DNA from: an uncultured Pelagibacteraceae bacterium
GTDB taxonomy: Bacteria; Pseudomonadota; Alphaproteobacteria; Pelagibacterales; Pelagibacteraceae
DNA length: 64,000 nucleotides
Direction of reading: 5' to 3'
Assembly: GCA_902582605.1 (NCBI GenBank)
Contig: CACHSP010000002.1
Location: 62,001-126,000 of the forward strand
A program made the position numbers and the translations under genes. Below, in pieces: positions 18,193 to 27,947 of this stretch (positions are counted from its first letter, which is position 1; every line of letters begins with the position of its first letter). Below the pieces are notes generated by a model. It worked only from the letters and a program-made list of their open reading frames with translations. It did not search any database and had not been told where the DNA came from.

Positions 18193-18639
18193 TTAATGGC
18201 AAGCAACACCAAATTTTTTAAGTCTCCAATAATTATATGGCCATGGTGTTACAAAACCTGCTAAGAGCATAATCGGCACAACCCACCATGTTAATATTGC
18301 ACCACCAGTTAAAAAGTAATCAGTTAAGTTCATAGCAACTTCCATGCTAATCATTGATATAAAGCTCATTCCAATTGCAGTTTTAAATGCCTTAGAAAAA
18401 TCAAAACTTTGTTTCATTAAAATAATTGTTTCTAAAATGATACTTGTAATCAAACCATTAATGATGGCTAAAATCATAATACCTAAAACAGGAAATGGAA
18501 TTTTTGTAAGCTGAAAAAATAAAATTGTACCTAAATCTCCGATGGCACAACCTAATAAACACCAAGCAGTGTTTTTAGCACTTCTTTTCCAAGTATGTCT
18601 GCACGACCAATGAAAATTGGCCTTGGCTGTTGTGTCCAT
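18193..18639 (-). CDS. DUF4396-like membrane protein
   Basis: ORF 148 aa; NTAWCLLGCAIGDLGTILFFQ...WWVVPIMLLAGFVTPWPYNYWRLKKFG. Confidence 0.7.
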   Translation of the reverse strand: MDTTAKANFHWSCRHTWKRSAKNTAWCLLGCAIGDLGTILFFQLTKIPFPVLGIMILAIINGLITSIILETIILMKQSFDFSKAFKTAIGMSFISMISMEVAMNLTDYFLTGGAILTWWVVPIMLLAGFVTPWPYNYWRLKKFGVACH

Positions 18640-18642
18640 TGA

Positions 18643-19146
18643 TTAATTTATATCAACTTTAGCAATCATTCCAACTTGATAATGACCAGGAACATTGCAA
18701 GCTACCTCAATGTTAACTGCATTATCAAATTTCCAGATGATTTCTCCCTTTTGTTTTGGCTCAAGCAAAACACTATTACTATGTGAGTGGGCCATGGCTT
18801 TATCCATTTTTGCCATTTTTTTCATCTTTTCTTTGTCAATAGAATCAGCCAAAAGTATTTCGTTCTCAACCATTTTAATCATTTCTGGTTGATGTTTCAT
18901 ATGCATCATTTTATTTGCAATATTAAATTCATGGACAAGCATACCAGCATTTTCCACTTCAAATTTAATTGTTTCACCAGCTTTAATTTGAAATGAACTT
19001 GGTTCATAATAGTTGTCATACATCACAACTTTAACTACACGTGAGACTTCACTTTCTTTACCTTTAGAGCCGATTTTCATATTTTTATCAGCATAGGCAA
19101 ATGTGTAAGTAAATAAAAAGATAATTAAAAATTTTAATATTTTCAT
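18643..19146 (-). CDS. exported cupredoxin-like copper protein
   Basis: ORF 167 aa; signal peptide; YYEPSSFQIKAGETIKFEVENAG-LVHEF, CNVPGHYQVGM copper-site layout. Confidence 0.85.
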   Translation of the reverse strand: MKILKFLIIFLFTYTFAYADKNMKIGSKGKESEVSRVVKVVMYDNYYEPSSFQIKAGETIKFEVENAGMLVHEFNIANKMMHMKHQPEMIKMVENEILLADSIDKEKMKKMAKMDKAMAHSHSNSVLLEPKQKGEIIWKFDNAVNIEVACNVPGHYQVGMIAKVDIN

Positions 19147-19219
19147 AATGTGTTTAGAAATAATTCCTCGTATTATTTTTACAATGGGTCAATTTGTACT
19201 TATGTGTTATTATAATTAA

Positions 19220-19900
19220 ATGATTTTCAAACAATTATTCGACAAAAACTCTTCTACATATACTTATTTAGTCTCGTCTGGAAAAGGAAGAGAAGCATTA
19301 ATTATTGATCCTGTGTTAGAAAATGTTGGCGAATACATAAATTTACTAAAGAAGTTAGATTTAAAATTAGTAAAAGTAATTGATACCCACATACATGCAG
19401 ATCATGTAACAGGGGCATCTAAGCTTAAAAATATTACTAAATGCTCTACTATCATGGGCGCCCATACTCCTGCGGATGCCGTTGAAATAAAAGTTAAAGA
19501 TGATGAATATATCAGTCTAGATAATTTTAAAATTAGAGCGATGTATACTCCTGGACATACTTCAGATAGTTATAGCTTTTTAATGGATAATTATCTTTTT
19601 TCAGGTGACACACTTCTAATTAACGGGACTGGTCGAACAGACTTTCAAAATGGTAGTTCAAAAGATGCTTATAATTCAATTTTTAATAAACTTCTAAAAT
19701 TACCTGAGGAAACTCTTTTGTACCCTGCTCATGATTATAAAGGCGAAAAAGTAAGCACGATTGGAAAAGAAAAAAAACAAAATCCAAGATTACAAGTAAG
19801 CAGTGTTGATGAATATATTGAAATCATGAACAATCTTAATTTAAAAAAACCTGCTCAAATTGATTACAATGTATCTAAAAATATTAATTTAGGTGTTTAA
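19220..19900 (+). CDS. MBL-fold persulfide dioxygenase-like (ETHE1-like) protein
   Basis: ORF 226 aa; DTHIHADHVTGA, YTPGHTSDSYSF, FSGDTLLINGTGRTDFQNG, PAHDYKGEKVSTIGKEK. Confidence 0.85.
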   Translation: MIFKQLFDKNSSTYTYLVSSGKGREALIIDPVLENVGEYINLLKKLDLKLVKVIDTHIHADHVTGASKLKNITKCSTIMGAHTPADAVEIKVKDDEYISLDNFKIRAMYTPGHTSDSYSFLMDNYLFSGDTLLINGTGRTDFQNGSSKDAYNSIFNKLLKLPEETLLYPAHDYKGEKVSTIGKEKKQNPRLQVSSVDEYIEIMNNLNLKKPAQIDYNVSKNINLGV

Positions 19901-19901
19901 A

Positions 19902-20270
19902 TTAAATAGAAGATCTTAAAGCTTTGTAGATTAGTTCTTTAGAAGTCTCTCCAAGACTCCGATAGACTTCTTTATTGTCTTTAAAAATTAAAAGTGTGGT
20001 TTGATATTGCACATTAAAGAAATTAGCAATTTCCTTGTTAGTAACATCAAATGAAAAATATTCAATATTTTTAAAATCATTTTTTGCTTTTTGCAAAACT
20101 TTCATTTGACTAGCGCATGACATGCAATACTTAATCCATGAGCTAACTACTACAACTTTGCCTTCAGATTGTGCTTTATCAAATAATTCTTTTTTAAAAG
20201 TTGTCTCTTTTTCCATTGCATTGACATTGAATGCAAATAAAAGAAAACAAAAAGTTAAAATTTTTTTCAT
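19902..20270 (-). CDS. exported thioredoxin-fold protein
   Basis: ORF 122 aa; signal peptide; WIKYCMSCASQMKVL active-site-like motif. Confidence 0.75.
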   Translation of the reverse strand: MKKILTFCFLLFAFNVNAMEKETTFKKELFDKAQSEGKVVVVSSWIKYCMSCASQMKVLQKAKNDFKNIEYFSFDVTNKEIANFFNVQYQTTLLIFKDNKEVYRSLGETSKELIYKALRSSI

Positions 20271-20276
20271 GATTAT

Positions 20277-20591
20277 TTATACAACAAATATTAAAAACCA
20301 ATAAGAAGCTAATCCTGAAAATATTGTCGCAATTATACTTCTAGAGAAAATACCAATAACCATTGCAATTATTGCAGCTAATATCTTTGGATTATCATCT
20401 ATTTCGAACAAGCCTTTGTCATTAATAAAAATTGCCGGAAAAATTATTGCAGGAAATATTGCAGATGGCACAAATGACAATATTTCTCTAATTCTATCAT
20501 TAAACATTTCCTTTTTAATTAAAGCTATCATAGAAAATCTTGTTAGATACGTAATCAATCCACAATATAGAATTAATGCCCAGTTGCTCAT
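20277..20591 (-). CDS. azlD: AzlD family branched-chain amino acid transport protein
   Basis: ORF 104 aa; overlaps azlC; YLTRFSMIAL, FVPSAIFPAIIFPA. Confidence 0.8.
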   Translation of the reverse strand: MSNWALILYCGLITYLTRFSMIALIKKEMFNDRIREILSFVPSAIFPAIIFPAIFINDKGLFEIDDNPKILAAIIAMVIGIFSRSIIATIFSGLASYWFLIFVV

Positions 20592-21280
20592 ACTTTTTTA
20601 TTTTTCGTTGTTAAAATCATTGCAGTGAATAATCCTGCTAAAGCAGCAACTATGACGTAGGCTTTAAAAGGAATATAATTATATCCCAACGTAGCAACCA
20701 ATCCTGAAATAATTATTACAATCACATTTATAAGTTTTCTAAAATCATTAACTAATAGAGCTAAGAAAGTTAAAGGAACTGCAAAACTTAGACCAAGTTT
20801 TTCTGGGATTGCTGCTCCAAGTATAATTCCTAAAAATGTTGTTGATTGCCATATCACCCAACAAGTAGCTCCACCACCCACTAAGTGAAAATATCTATTA
20901 TTATCTTTATTTTTTTTTAAATATTCATTTGAAATTGCAAATGCCTGATCAATTAAAAAGTATGAAATAATTATTTTCCAGATTAATTTTAAATCAGATA
21001 GATGTTCAGATACAACTGCGCCATAAAGTAAATGTCTTGAATTAACAGCCCCAACAGAACTTATTATTACTAAAGATGAGGCTCCTCCTGAAAATAATTG
21101 CAATAATACTATTTGTGAAGCACCACCAAAAATAATTAGAGACATTGCCATTGTTTCAATTGGAGTAAACCCAATATCAATAGCTAATACGCCAAATATC
21201 AAACCAAAAGGGACCACTGGTATCATCAGTGGGCTTACGTCAATAATTCCCTTTAAAAAAACTTTAAAGTTACTTTTCAT
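20588..21280 (-). CDS. azlC: AzlC family permease
   Basis: ORF 230 aa; PLMIPVVPFGLIFGVLA, FGGASQIVLLQL, NSRHLLYGAVVS. Confidence 0.85.
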   Translation of the reverse strand: MKSNFKVFLKGIIDVSPLMIPVVPFGLIFGVLAIDIGFTPIETMAMSLIIFGGASQIVLLQLFSGGASSLVIISSVGAVNSRHLLYGAVVSEHLSDLKLIWKIIISYFLIDQAFAISNEYLKKNKDNNRYFHLVGGGATCWVIWQSTTFLGIILGAAIPEKLGLSFAVPLTFLALLVNDFRKLINVIVIIISGLVATLGYNYIPFKAYVIVAALAGLFTAMILTTKNKKV

Positions 21281-21297
21281 TTTCTAAAAGGTTTTTA

Positions 21298-22359
21298 TTA
21301 GAAGCAAACTATATGATCAATATGAATTGGTCTTTTGATACCAAATTTTTCATCCACTTCATGTTGATGTATATGGTGTGAGTGAACAAATACTGGAATT
21401 AAAGTATTACTTGGAGCTCTAAGAGTATAAATAAAATTAGTGCCTCTAAATTTTCGATCAACTACCTCAAGTTTTAAATTACTTGTATCATCATGCTCTA
21501 AATCTTCTGGCTGAAGTAATAGTTGAACATTAGCACCTTCTGGATACTCTTTTATAAAATTCCCTTCAATAGTGCCTAAATCCCAGTTTTCTAAAGTATT
21601 TTTTCCAGTCACCTTTGCTGGAACCAAAATTCCTCTATTTAAAAAATTTACAACTTCAATAGAATTTGGCAAATGATAAACCTTGTAGGGATCATCAAAT
21701 TGTTTCAGTTCTTGATTTAAAATTATTCCGCATTTAGATCCTAAATAAAATGCCTCATAAGAGTCATGTGTAACAATGATTGTTGTGATCTTTAATTTAT
21801 TTAAAATTTTTTTTAATCTTACTTGGATTTCTTCTTTAAAACTTTGATCTACATTTGATAATGGCTCATCAAGTAACAACAAGTCTGGTTGCATTATCAA
21901 TGATCTTGCTAATGAGGCTCTTTGGGCTTCACCAGCACTTATTTCATGAGGATATTTATTAAGAATGTGAAATATATCTAATAAATCTACTATTTCTTTT
22001 AAACTAATTTTTTTCTCTTTTTTTTCCTTATTTCTTTCAGAACCAAGCGAAATATTTTTTTCAATAGTGTAATGTGGGAATAAGCTGTTATCTTGAAAAG
22101 CAAGTGAAACATTTCTTTCTTCTGGCTCTAAGTTAATATTTTCAGAAGATAAAGTTTTTCCATTTAATATGATTGATCCTTTTTTTAATTTTTCAAGGCC
22201 TGCAATCGTTCTTAAAATTGTAGTTTTGCCAATTCCTGAAGGACCTAAAAGACATATTACGTCACCTTGATTTTCAATTGCAAAAGAAACATTTTTAACT
22301 TTAGTTTTATTACCTACATTAAAATCAACGTTGTTAACTTCAAAAAAATTTTTAGTCAT
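21298..22359 (-). CDS. fbpC: iron(III) ABC transporter ATP-binding protein
   Basis: ORF 353 aa; LLGPSGIGKTTILR, EISAGEAQRASLARSL, LLLDEPLSNVD. Confidence 0.85.
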   Translation of the reverse strand: MTKNFFEVNNVDFNVGNKTKVKNVSFAIENQGDVICLLGPSGIGKTTILRTIAGLEKLKKGSIILNGKTLSSENINLEPEERNVSLAFQDNSLFPHYTIEKNISLGSERNKEKKEKKISLKEIVDLLDIFHILNKYPHEISAGEAQRASLARSLIMQPDLLLLDEPLSNVDQSFKEEIQVRLKKILNKLKITTIIVTHDSYEAFYLGSKCGIILNQELKQFDDPYKVYHLPNSIEVVNFLNRGILVPAKVTGKNTLENWDLGTIEGNFIKEYPEGANVQLLLQPEDLEHDDTSNLKLEVVDRKFRGTNFIYTLRAPSNTLIPVFVHSHHIHQHEVDEKFGIKRPIHIDHIVCF

Positions 22360-23971
22360 TATTATCTCTTAAAATATATTTAGATGTAACAATTATGAAG
22401 AAAGTTGCAATCAAAATCAAAAATAATGAAGGTACCGCAGCAGCCTCAAGTAAATCCTCTGATGCAGAGATATAAGCTGTTGTTGCAAAAGTTTCAAAAT
22501 TAAAAGGTCTTAAAATGAGAGTAATTGGTAGTTCTCTTATTATTTCTAAAGAGACTAATATTCCAACAAACAATAAAGAATTTCTCAAAAAAGGAATATG
22601 GATATTCATAAACGTTTTTCTTTTTGAGTAACCAAGTAAATATGAGCTTTCATCAACTGAAATATTAATTTTCTCATAGCCTGATTTAATTCCATTGTAT
22701 GCAAGTGAATAAAATCTAATAAAGTATACAAGTACTAATCCAACAATTGATCCTATAAAAACTTTTTTGATAGAAACAAAACCCAAATTTTTAATCACAC
22801 TATCATCAAACCATGCAATAAAGGTTATGAACGCAACAGCTAAAATTACTCCAGGAATTGCATAACCTGAAATAGATAATGTGGATAAAATATTTAACGT
22901 TTTATTTTTGTTTACTCTATTTCCATAATTGGAAACCAAACCAAATATTATCAACAGCAGACTTGATAAAATTACTAGATAAAGAGTATTCATTAATAAA
23001 TCTAAGATTTTTAAATCAAACAAGTTTTCTGGAAATTTAATTGTCCAATACATCATCTGACTAAGCGGAAATAAAAAGCTTAGAAAGAATACTAAAAAAC
23101 AAAAAGAAAATGCCAAGAAAGCTTTTTTACCTGAAAGTTGTATTTTTTGTTTTTGTTTAAATCCTGCCTTGGTATTGAAGTGATATTTGGCATTTTTTCT
23201 CGATAAATTTTCTAAGATAAAAAGTGCAAAAATAAATAACAATAAAAAGAAAGATAATTGATTTGCAAATGCTAAATCGTCAAAGGCAATCCATGAATTA
23301 TAGATACCTGTAGTTAACGTATTTATTGAGAAGAAATCTACTGCACCAAATTCAGCTAGTGTTTCCATAGCCACTAGCGATAAACCAGCAACTATAGCAG
23401 GCCGCGCAGCTGGGAGAATAATTGAATAAAAGGCTTTAAACTTTGTAAACCCTAGGTTTTTTCCCAAATCAATTATGTTTTGCGATTGATATAAAAATGA
23501 CGCTCTCGCTAGAATATAGACATAGGCATAAAGTGAAAAAGAAATTGATAATACTACACCTAATAAACCATCAAACTTAGGAATGCTTTGGTTGTAATTA
23601 CCCTCACCAAATAAATTTTTTAAAATAGTATAGGCGGTTCCATAATTTTCAAAAAAAGCTGTTAAAGAATACGCATAGATATAAGGAGGTACAGCAAAAG
23701 ATAGAATTAGTGCCCATTTAAAAAAATTACTAAACGGAAAATTAAAAAATGAAACTAAGTAAGCCGATCCTGTCCCTATAATAAAAGTTAAAATTAAAAC
23801 ACTCACCAATAAGATTAAAGAGTTAAAAATATACTCCAATAAAAAAGTATCTTTTAATACTTGATAGTAATTAGAGGTATTATCAAAAAAACTAGAAAAG
23901 ACAGTTAAAATTGGAATGATTACAAATAATGAAATTACAAAAGAAGATATATACCAAAAATTTATTCTCAT
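22352..23971 (-). CDS. fbpB: iron(III) ABC transporter permease
   Basis: ORF 539 aa, two-domain permease; METLAEFGAVDFFSINTLTTGIYNSW. Confidence 0.87.
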   Translation of the reverse strand: MRINFWYISSFVISLFVIIPILTVFSSFFDNTSNYYQVLKDTFLLEYIFNSLILLVSVLILTFIIGTGSAYLVSFFNFPFSNFFKWALILSFAVPPYIYAYSLTAFFENYGTAYTILKNLFGEGNYNQSIPKFDGLLGVVLSISFSLYAYVYILARASFLYQSQNIIDLGKNLGFTKFKAFYSIILPAARPAIVAGLSLVAMETLAEFGAVDFFSINTLTTGIYNSWIAFDDLAFANQLSFFLLLFIFALFILENLSRKNAKYHFNTKAGFKQKQKIQLSGKKAFLAFSFCFLVFFLSFLFPLSQMMYWTIKFPENLFDLKILDLLMNTLYLVILSSLLLIIFGLVSNYGNRVNKNKTLNILSTLSISGYAIPGVILAVAFITFIAWFDDSVIKNLGFVSIKKVFIGSIVGLVLVYFIRFYSLAYNGIKSGYEKINISVDESSYLLGYSKRKTFMNIHIPFLRNSLLFVGILVSLEIIRELPITLILRPFNFETFATTAYISASEDLLEAAAVPSLFLILIATFFIIVTSKYILRDNND

Positions 23972-24007
23972 AATTTATAATCCGCCTTATAAACATGAAA
24001 GTATTAT

Positions 24008-24052
24008 GTTCAAGACCTTAATAAGGAGACAACTTAATTAAGGCGCTTGAAC
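24008..24052. other. hairpin between the small Cys-rich ORF and fbpB
   Basis: GTTCAAG-A-CCTTAAT ... ATTAAGG-CG-CTTGAAC. Confidence 0.65.
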
Positions 24053-24062
24053 ACCCAGAAAA

Positions 24063-24233
24063 TCAAAAATCAAATACTTTTAGGATATGCGGAACCTCCT
24101 CAGTTTTAATTTCTGAAAGCTTTCTGTTATTTACTCTTTTATTGATTTTTTCACACTCCAAACTACATGGGGAACATGCTTTGGAAGACTTATTTAAATC
24201 AACTTCAGAAATAAATTTCTTTTTTTCTTCCAT
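24063..24233 (-). CDS. small Cys-rich protein (56 aa) within the fbp operon
   Basis: Read by hand, not in track: MEEKKKFISEVDLNKSSKACSPCSLECEKINKRVNNRKLSEIKTEEVPHILKVFDF*; starts 3 nt after the fbpA stop. Confidence 0.6.
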   Translation of the reverse strand: MEEKKKFISEVDLNKSSKACSPCSLECEKINKRVNNRKLSEIKTEEVPHILKVFDF

Positions 24234-24236
24234 TGG

Positions 24237-25265
24237 TTACTTCCAACCAGCGGCTGTCATTACTTCTACTGCAGCAGCTTGATTTTTTCCATAAGAAGCT
24301 AATTTAGTTTTCATATCTTGTTTGAAATCTAATCCTAAATTATTGACTACTAATGGACTTGGTGAAACACCATCAATCATTGGGAACTCAAAAGTATTAT
24401 TTGTAAAATGCTCTTGAGACTCTGGAGTTAATAAAAACTCTACAAGTTTAACAGCGTTAGCTTTGTTAGGTGCACCTTTTACTAAAGCAGCACAACTAAC
24501 ATTCATATGCGTTCCTCTATCATTTTGATTAGGAAAGAAAGCTTTTACTTTTTTTGCAGCTTCCTGTTGCTCTGCACCTTTTTTACCAGATAACATAAGA
24601 GCTAAGTAGTAAGTATTAGCTACCGCAATATCAGCTTCGCCAGCAGCAACTGCCATAATTTGTGCTCTATCATTACCTGTTGGTGTTCTTGCCATATTTG
24701 CCACAACTCCTTCAGCCCATGCTGCTGTTGCAGCTTTTCCATTATTTTTAATCAAAGACGCTACAAGAGATTTATTATAAATGTTACTAGATTTTCTTAT
24801 TACTAATCTACCTTTCCACTTTGGATCAGCTAAACCTTCATAAGTCATTCCAGATAATTCAGCACCAGTTACTCTCTCTGGTGAGTAATAAATTATTCTT
24901 GCTCTTTTTGCGATTCCAACCCACTTGTTTGTTCTAAAGCTTTTTGGAACAGCATCTTTAATTTCTGCAGATGTTAAACCACTTTGAAGTGCACCTTTTG
25001 CATCCATTGCACCACATCTACCTGCATCTGCAGTGATGTATAAGTCAGCAGATGAGTCTGCACCTTCACTTATGATTCTTTTTTCTAAAGCACCTGATTT
25101 TCCGTTTATCAAATTAACTTTAATCCCAGTCATATTTGTAAACTTAGAATAAAGCTCAGAGTCTGCTTTATAATGTCTTGCGTTAAAAACATTAACTTCG
25201 TTGGCAATTGCAAATGATGATGCAATTACTGAAAAGATTAACGTTATAATTGATATCTTCCTCAT
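24237..25265 (-). CDS. fbpA: iron(III) ABC transporter substrate-binding protein (FbpA/FutA-like)
   Basis: ORF 342 aa; signal peptide; EVNVFNARHYKADSELYSKFTNMTGIKV, IAVANTYYLALM. Confidence 0.9.
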   Translation of the reverse strand: MRKISIITLIFSVIASSFAIANEVNVFNARHYKADSELYSKFTNMTGIKVNLINGKSGALEKRIISEGADSSADLYITADAGRCGAMDAKGALQSGLTSAEIKDAVPKSFRTNKWVGIAKRARIIYYSPERVTGAELSGMTYEGLADPKWKGRLVIRKSSNIYNKSLVASLIKNNGKAATAAWAEGVVANMARTPTGNDRAQIMAVAAGEADIAVANTYYLALMLSGKKGAEQQEAAKKVKAFFPNQNDRGTHMNVSCAALVKGAPNKANAVKLVEFLLTPESQEHFTNNTFEFPMIDGVSPSPLVVNNLGLDFKQDMKTKLASYGKNQAAAVEVMTAAGWK

Positions 25266-25301
25266 TTATTCTCCGTTACTCCTAGTTCTTCCGCATGATT
25301 T

Positions 25302-25340
25302 AATGAGAATGAGAACTATTCTCATTGAGAATGATTATCA
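25302..25340. promoter_or_regulatory. tandem Fur-like boxes upstream of fbpA
   Basis: AATGAGAAT-N7-ATTCTCATT (25302-25326) overlapping TGAGAATGATTATCA (25326-25340), one mismatch from TGATAATGATTATCA. Confidence 0.8.
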
Positions 25341-25359
25341 ATCGCAATAGTGTCGCAGT

Positions 25360-26253
25360 CTATTGGGACTTCCAATCGCCTATTTTGCTAAATAAAAAAT
25401 TTCTAAAAGCTGTAACTCTAGCTGTGTTTTTTAGAGATTGAGGATATACAAAGTGTGCTTCTGTGATTGGTCCCTCTGATTTTGGGAGAACTTTTATTAT
25501 ATTTCTTGAATTACTGACAAGATATTCTGGTAATGCAGCTAGACCAACACCAGCTTCTACTGCTAAAAGCAGTCCCATTACGCTATTAACCTTCATAATA
25601 GTCTTTCGTTTTTTTCCATCATGCATTCCTAATTTAAGCGCCCAATCTGGATTATAAACTGGTGATGGAGCCCCTTTGCCAAAAGATATAAATTTATGCT
25701 TATTTAAATCAGCTATAGTCTTCGGCATACCATGTTTCTCTAAGTACTTATTTGAACCATATATAAAGTACTTAAGATCAATTAATTTTTTTTGAATATA
25801 ATTAAGTTGTTTTGGTCTTCTCATAAAAATACCAATATCAGCTTGTCTAGTGCTTAAATCTAGCTCTTTGTCCTCAAAAATAAGTTCTATTTCTACTTCA
25901 GGATTTAGGCGCATAAATTCCTCAATTCTTGGTGTTAACCAATGCGTGCCAAAACTTCTAACAGTTGTAATTGTTAATTTGCCAGTAGGTTTATTTTTTT
26001 GATCTCCTAGAGAGGTTTCAACTTCTTTTAATTTGCTAATAACTTCATGAGCAGTCTTAAAAACATATTCTCCATTTTCTGTAAGTGTCAGCCCTCTTGC
26101 ATGTCTTTCAAATAATTGAACTTTTAGATCCTGTTCTAAAGATTGAATTTGTCTACTAATTGCAGATTGACTAAGATTTAAATTAACAGTGGCATTAGTA
26201 AAACTTCCTGCCTCCGCTACTGCATGAAAAATTTTAAGCTTATCCCAATCCAT
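25360..26253 (-). CDS. LysR family transcriptional regulator
   Basis: ORF 297 aa; FHAVAEAGSFTNATVNLNLSQSAISRQIQSLEQDLKVQLFERHARGLTLTENGE. Confidence 0.92.
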   Translation of the reverse strand: MDWDKLKIFHAVAEAGSFTNATVNLNLSQSAISRQIQSLEQDLKVQLFERHARGLTLTENGEYVFKTAHEVISKLKEVETSLGDQKNKPTGKLTITTVRSFGTHWLTPRIEEFMRLNPEVEIELIFEDKELDLSTRQADIGIFMRRPKQLNYIQKKLIDLKYFIYGSNKYLEKHGMPKTIADLNKHKFISFGKGAPSPVYNPDWALKLGMHDGKKRKTIMKVNSVMGLLLAVEAGVGLAALPEYLVSNSRNIIKVLPKSEGPITEAHFVYPQSLKNTARVTAFRNFLFSKIGDWKSQ

Positions 26254-27254
26254 TATTTATTCAAATCAACCAAAACTCTCCCAGAAATTTCACCCTTTAA
26301 TATTTTTGGATAAGTTTCAATTAACTCCTCCAAGCTAACTGTTTGAATTGATTTTTCTATTAAATTAAAGTCAATTAGTTTTGCTGCTTCGCCCCAAATA
26401 AATTCTCTTCTTTTGATACTGCAATTAGCAGAGTCCATTCCCCAAAGTTTTATTCCTCGTAACATAAATGGAATAACATTAGTGTTAAGTTCATTAGTAC
26501 TAGCATTACCGCAGACTGCAATAATTCCATTTGAATTCGTTTGAACAATTGCATTTGCTAAAATTTTTCCACCGACTGTATCAACTACTCCATCCCATAA
26601 ACCTTTATCTATAAGCTTAGGGTCTTTATCAAATTCACTACGATTTATAACATTTTTAGCGCCTAACGATTTAAGATAATCTGCTTTTGAGTCTTTGCCT
26701 GATACAGCTGTTACATTGTATCCCATTTTATTTAGTATCATTACCGCAATACTTCCTACTCCTCCTGATGCTCCAGTAACTAAAACATCATTTACTTTTG
26801 CACCAAGTAATATTTCTTCTCTTGCTTTAATTGCAAATGCAGCCATTAAAGAAGTAAAGCCTGCAGTTCCTAAAATCATTGCTTGCTTACTAGTTAAGTC
26901 ATCTGGTTTCTTTACTAAAAAATCACCATTGACTTTAGCCATTTGCGCGTAACCACCAAAAAATATTTCTCCAACTCTAAACCCAGTTAAAATTACTTGA
27001 TCACCTGACTTAAACTTTGAATTTTCACTGTCAACAACAGTTCCTGAAAAATCAATTCCAGGGATGTGAGGAAATTCTTTTACTAATCTTCCACCATTTT
27101 TTAAAATCATTCCATCTTTAAAATTTAGATCTGAATAATCTACTTTGATGGTGACATCACCATGTTTTAAAAAACTTTTATCTACTGATTTTACTTCTCT
27201 TGTAAAGTTGTCACCTTCTTGATTTAAAACTAATGCTTTAAATTGATCTGACAC
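26253..27254 (-). CDS. quinone oxidoreductase family protein (AcuI/YhdH-like acryloyl-CoA reductase)
   Basis: ORF 333 aa; DYSDLNFKDGM, FPHIPGIDFSGTV, VLVTGASGGVGSIAVMILNKMGY. Confidence 0.85.
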   Translation of the reverse strand: MSDQFKALVLNQEGDNFTREVKSVDKSFLKHGDVTIKVDYSDLNFKDGMILKNGGRLVKEFPHIPGIDFSGTVVDSENSKFKSGDQVILTGFRVGEIFFGGYAQMAKVNGDFLVKKPDDLTSKQAMILGTAGFTSLMAAFAIKAREEILLGAKVNDVLVTGASGGVGSIAVMILNKMGYNVTAVSGKDSKADYLKSLGAKNVINRSEFDKDPKLIDKGLWDGVVDTVGGKILANAIVQTNSNGIIAVCGNASTNELNTNVIPFMLRGIKLWGMDSANCSIKRREFIWGEAAKLIDFNLIEKSIQTVSLEELIETYPKILKGEISGRVLVDLNK

Positions 27255-27256
27255 TT

Positions 27257-27871
27257 TTAATCTTTTGAATTGCTAATTAACCTTAAATATCTATTTTGAT
27301 AACTTAGGTCTTCTTTGAATTGACCTAAATAATAATTTGTAACTGTTGTTGCTTGTTCTTTTTTAATTCCTCTCATCGTCATGCACTGATGAGTTGAGTC
27401 TATTGTCACCGCTACCCCTTTGGCATCCAATGCCCCCATTAGTGTATTCGCAATTTGCATAGTTAATCTTTCCTGAGTTTGTAATCTTTTTGAGAAAACC
27501 TCAACAACTCTCGCCAATTTACTTAATCCAACAACTCTTTCATTGGGAATGTAAGCCACATGAGCTTTACCTATAATAGGTGCCATGTGATGCTCGCAAT
27601 GACTTTGAACAGAAATATTCTTTTGGATAACCATGTCATCATATCCATCGACATCACCAAATGTTTTATCTAAAACCTGTATAGGGTCTTCTTTATAACC
27701 TTTGAAATATTCTTTGAATGCTTTAACCACTCTTTTTGGTGTCTCCAATAATCCTTCTCTACTTGGATCTTCACCCATCCAAGCTAAAATAGTTTTAAAA
27801 GCTTCTTCAGCTTCCTTATCAGAAATCTTTTTAGAATTTTGATTATTATCTATATCTTTAACTAATTTCAT
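27257..27871 (-). CDS. folE: GTP cyclohydrolase I
   Basis: ORF 204 aa; SVQSHCEHHMAPIIGKAHVAYIP, VGLSKLARVVEVFSKRLQTQERLT. Confidence 0.95.
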   Translation of the reverse strand: MKLVKDIDNNQNSKKISDKEAEEAFKTILAWMGEDPSREGLLETPKRVVKAFKEYFKGYKEDPIQVLDKTFGDVDGYDDMVIQKNISVQSHCEHHMAPIIGKAHVAYIPNERVVGLSKLARVVEVFSKRLQTQERLTMQIANTLMGALDAKGVAVTIDSTHQCMTMRGIKKEQATTVTNYYLGQFKEDLSYQNRYLRLISNSKD

Positions 27872-27947
27872 GGTGGGTTTTATACCTATAAATGCGTATT
27901 TTTAAAATATTTAATATATCGAGATATGTGCTACATAATCACCGAAT

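Noticed and set aside
26695-26952. 85-aa + strand ORF (also 29822..30070, 34598..34849, 39786..40049 and similar)
   Set aside because: All lie antisense within strongly supported genes and show compositional shadow patterns.
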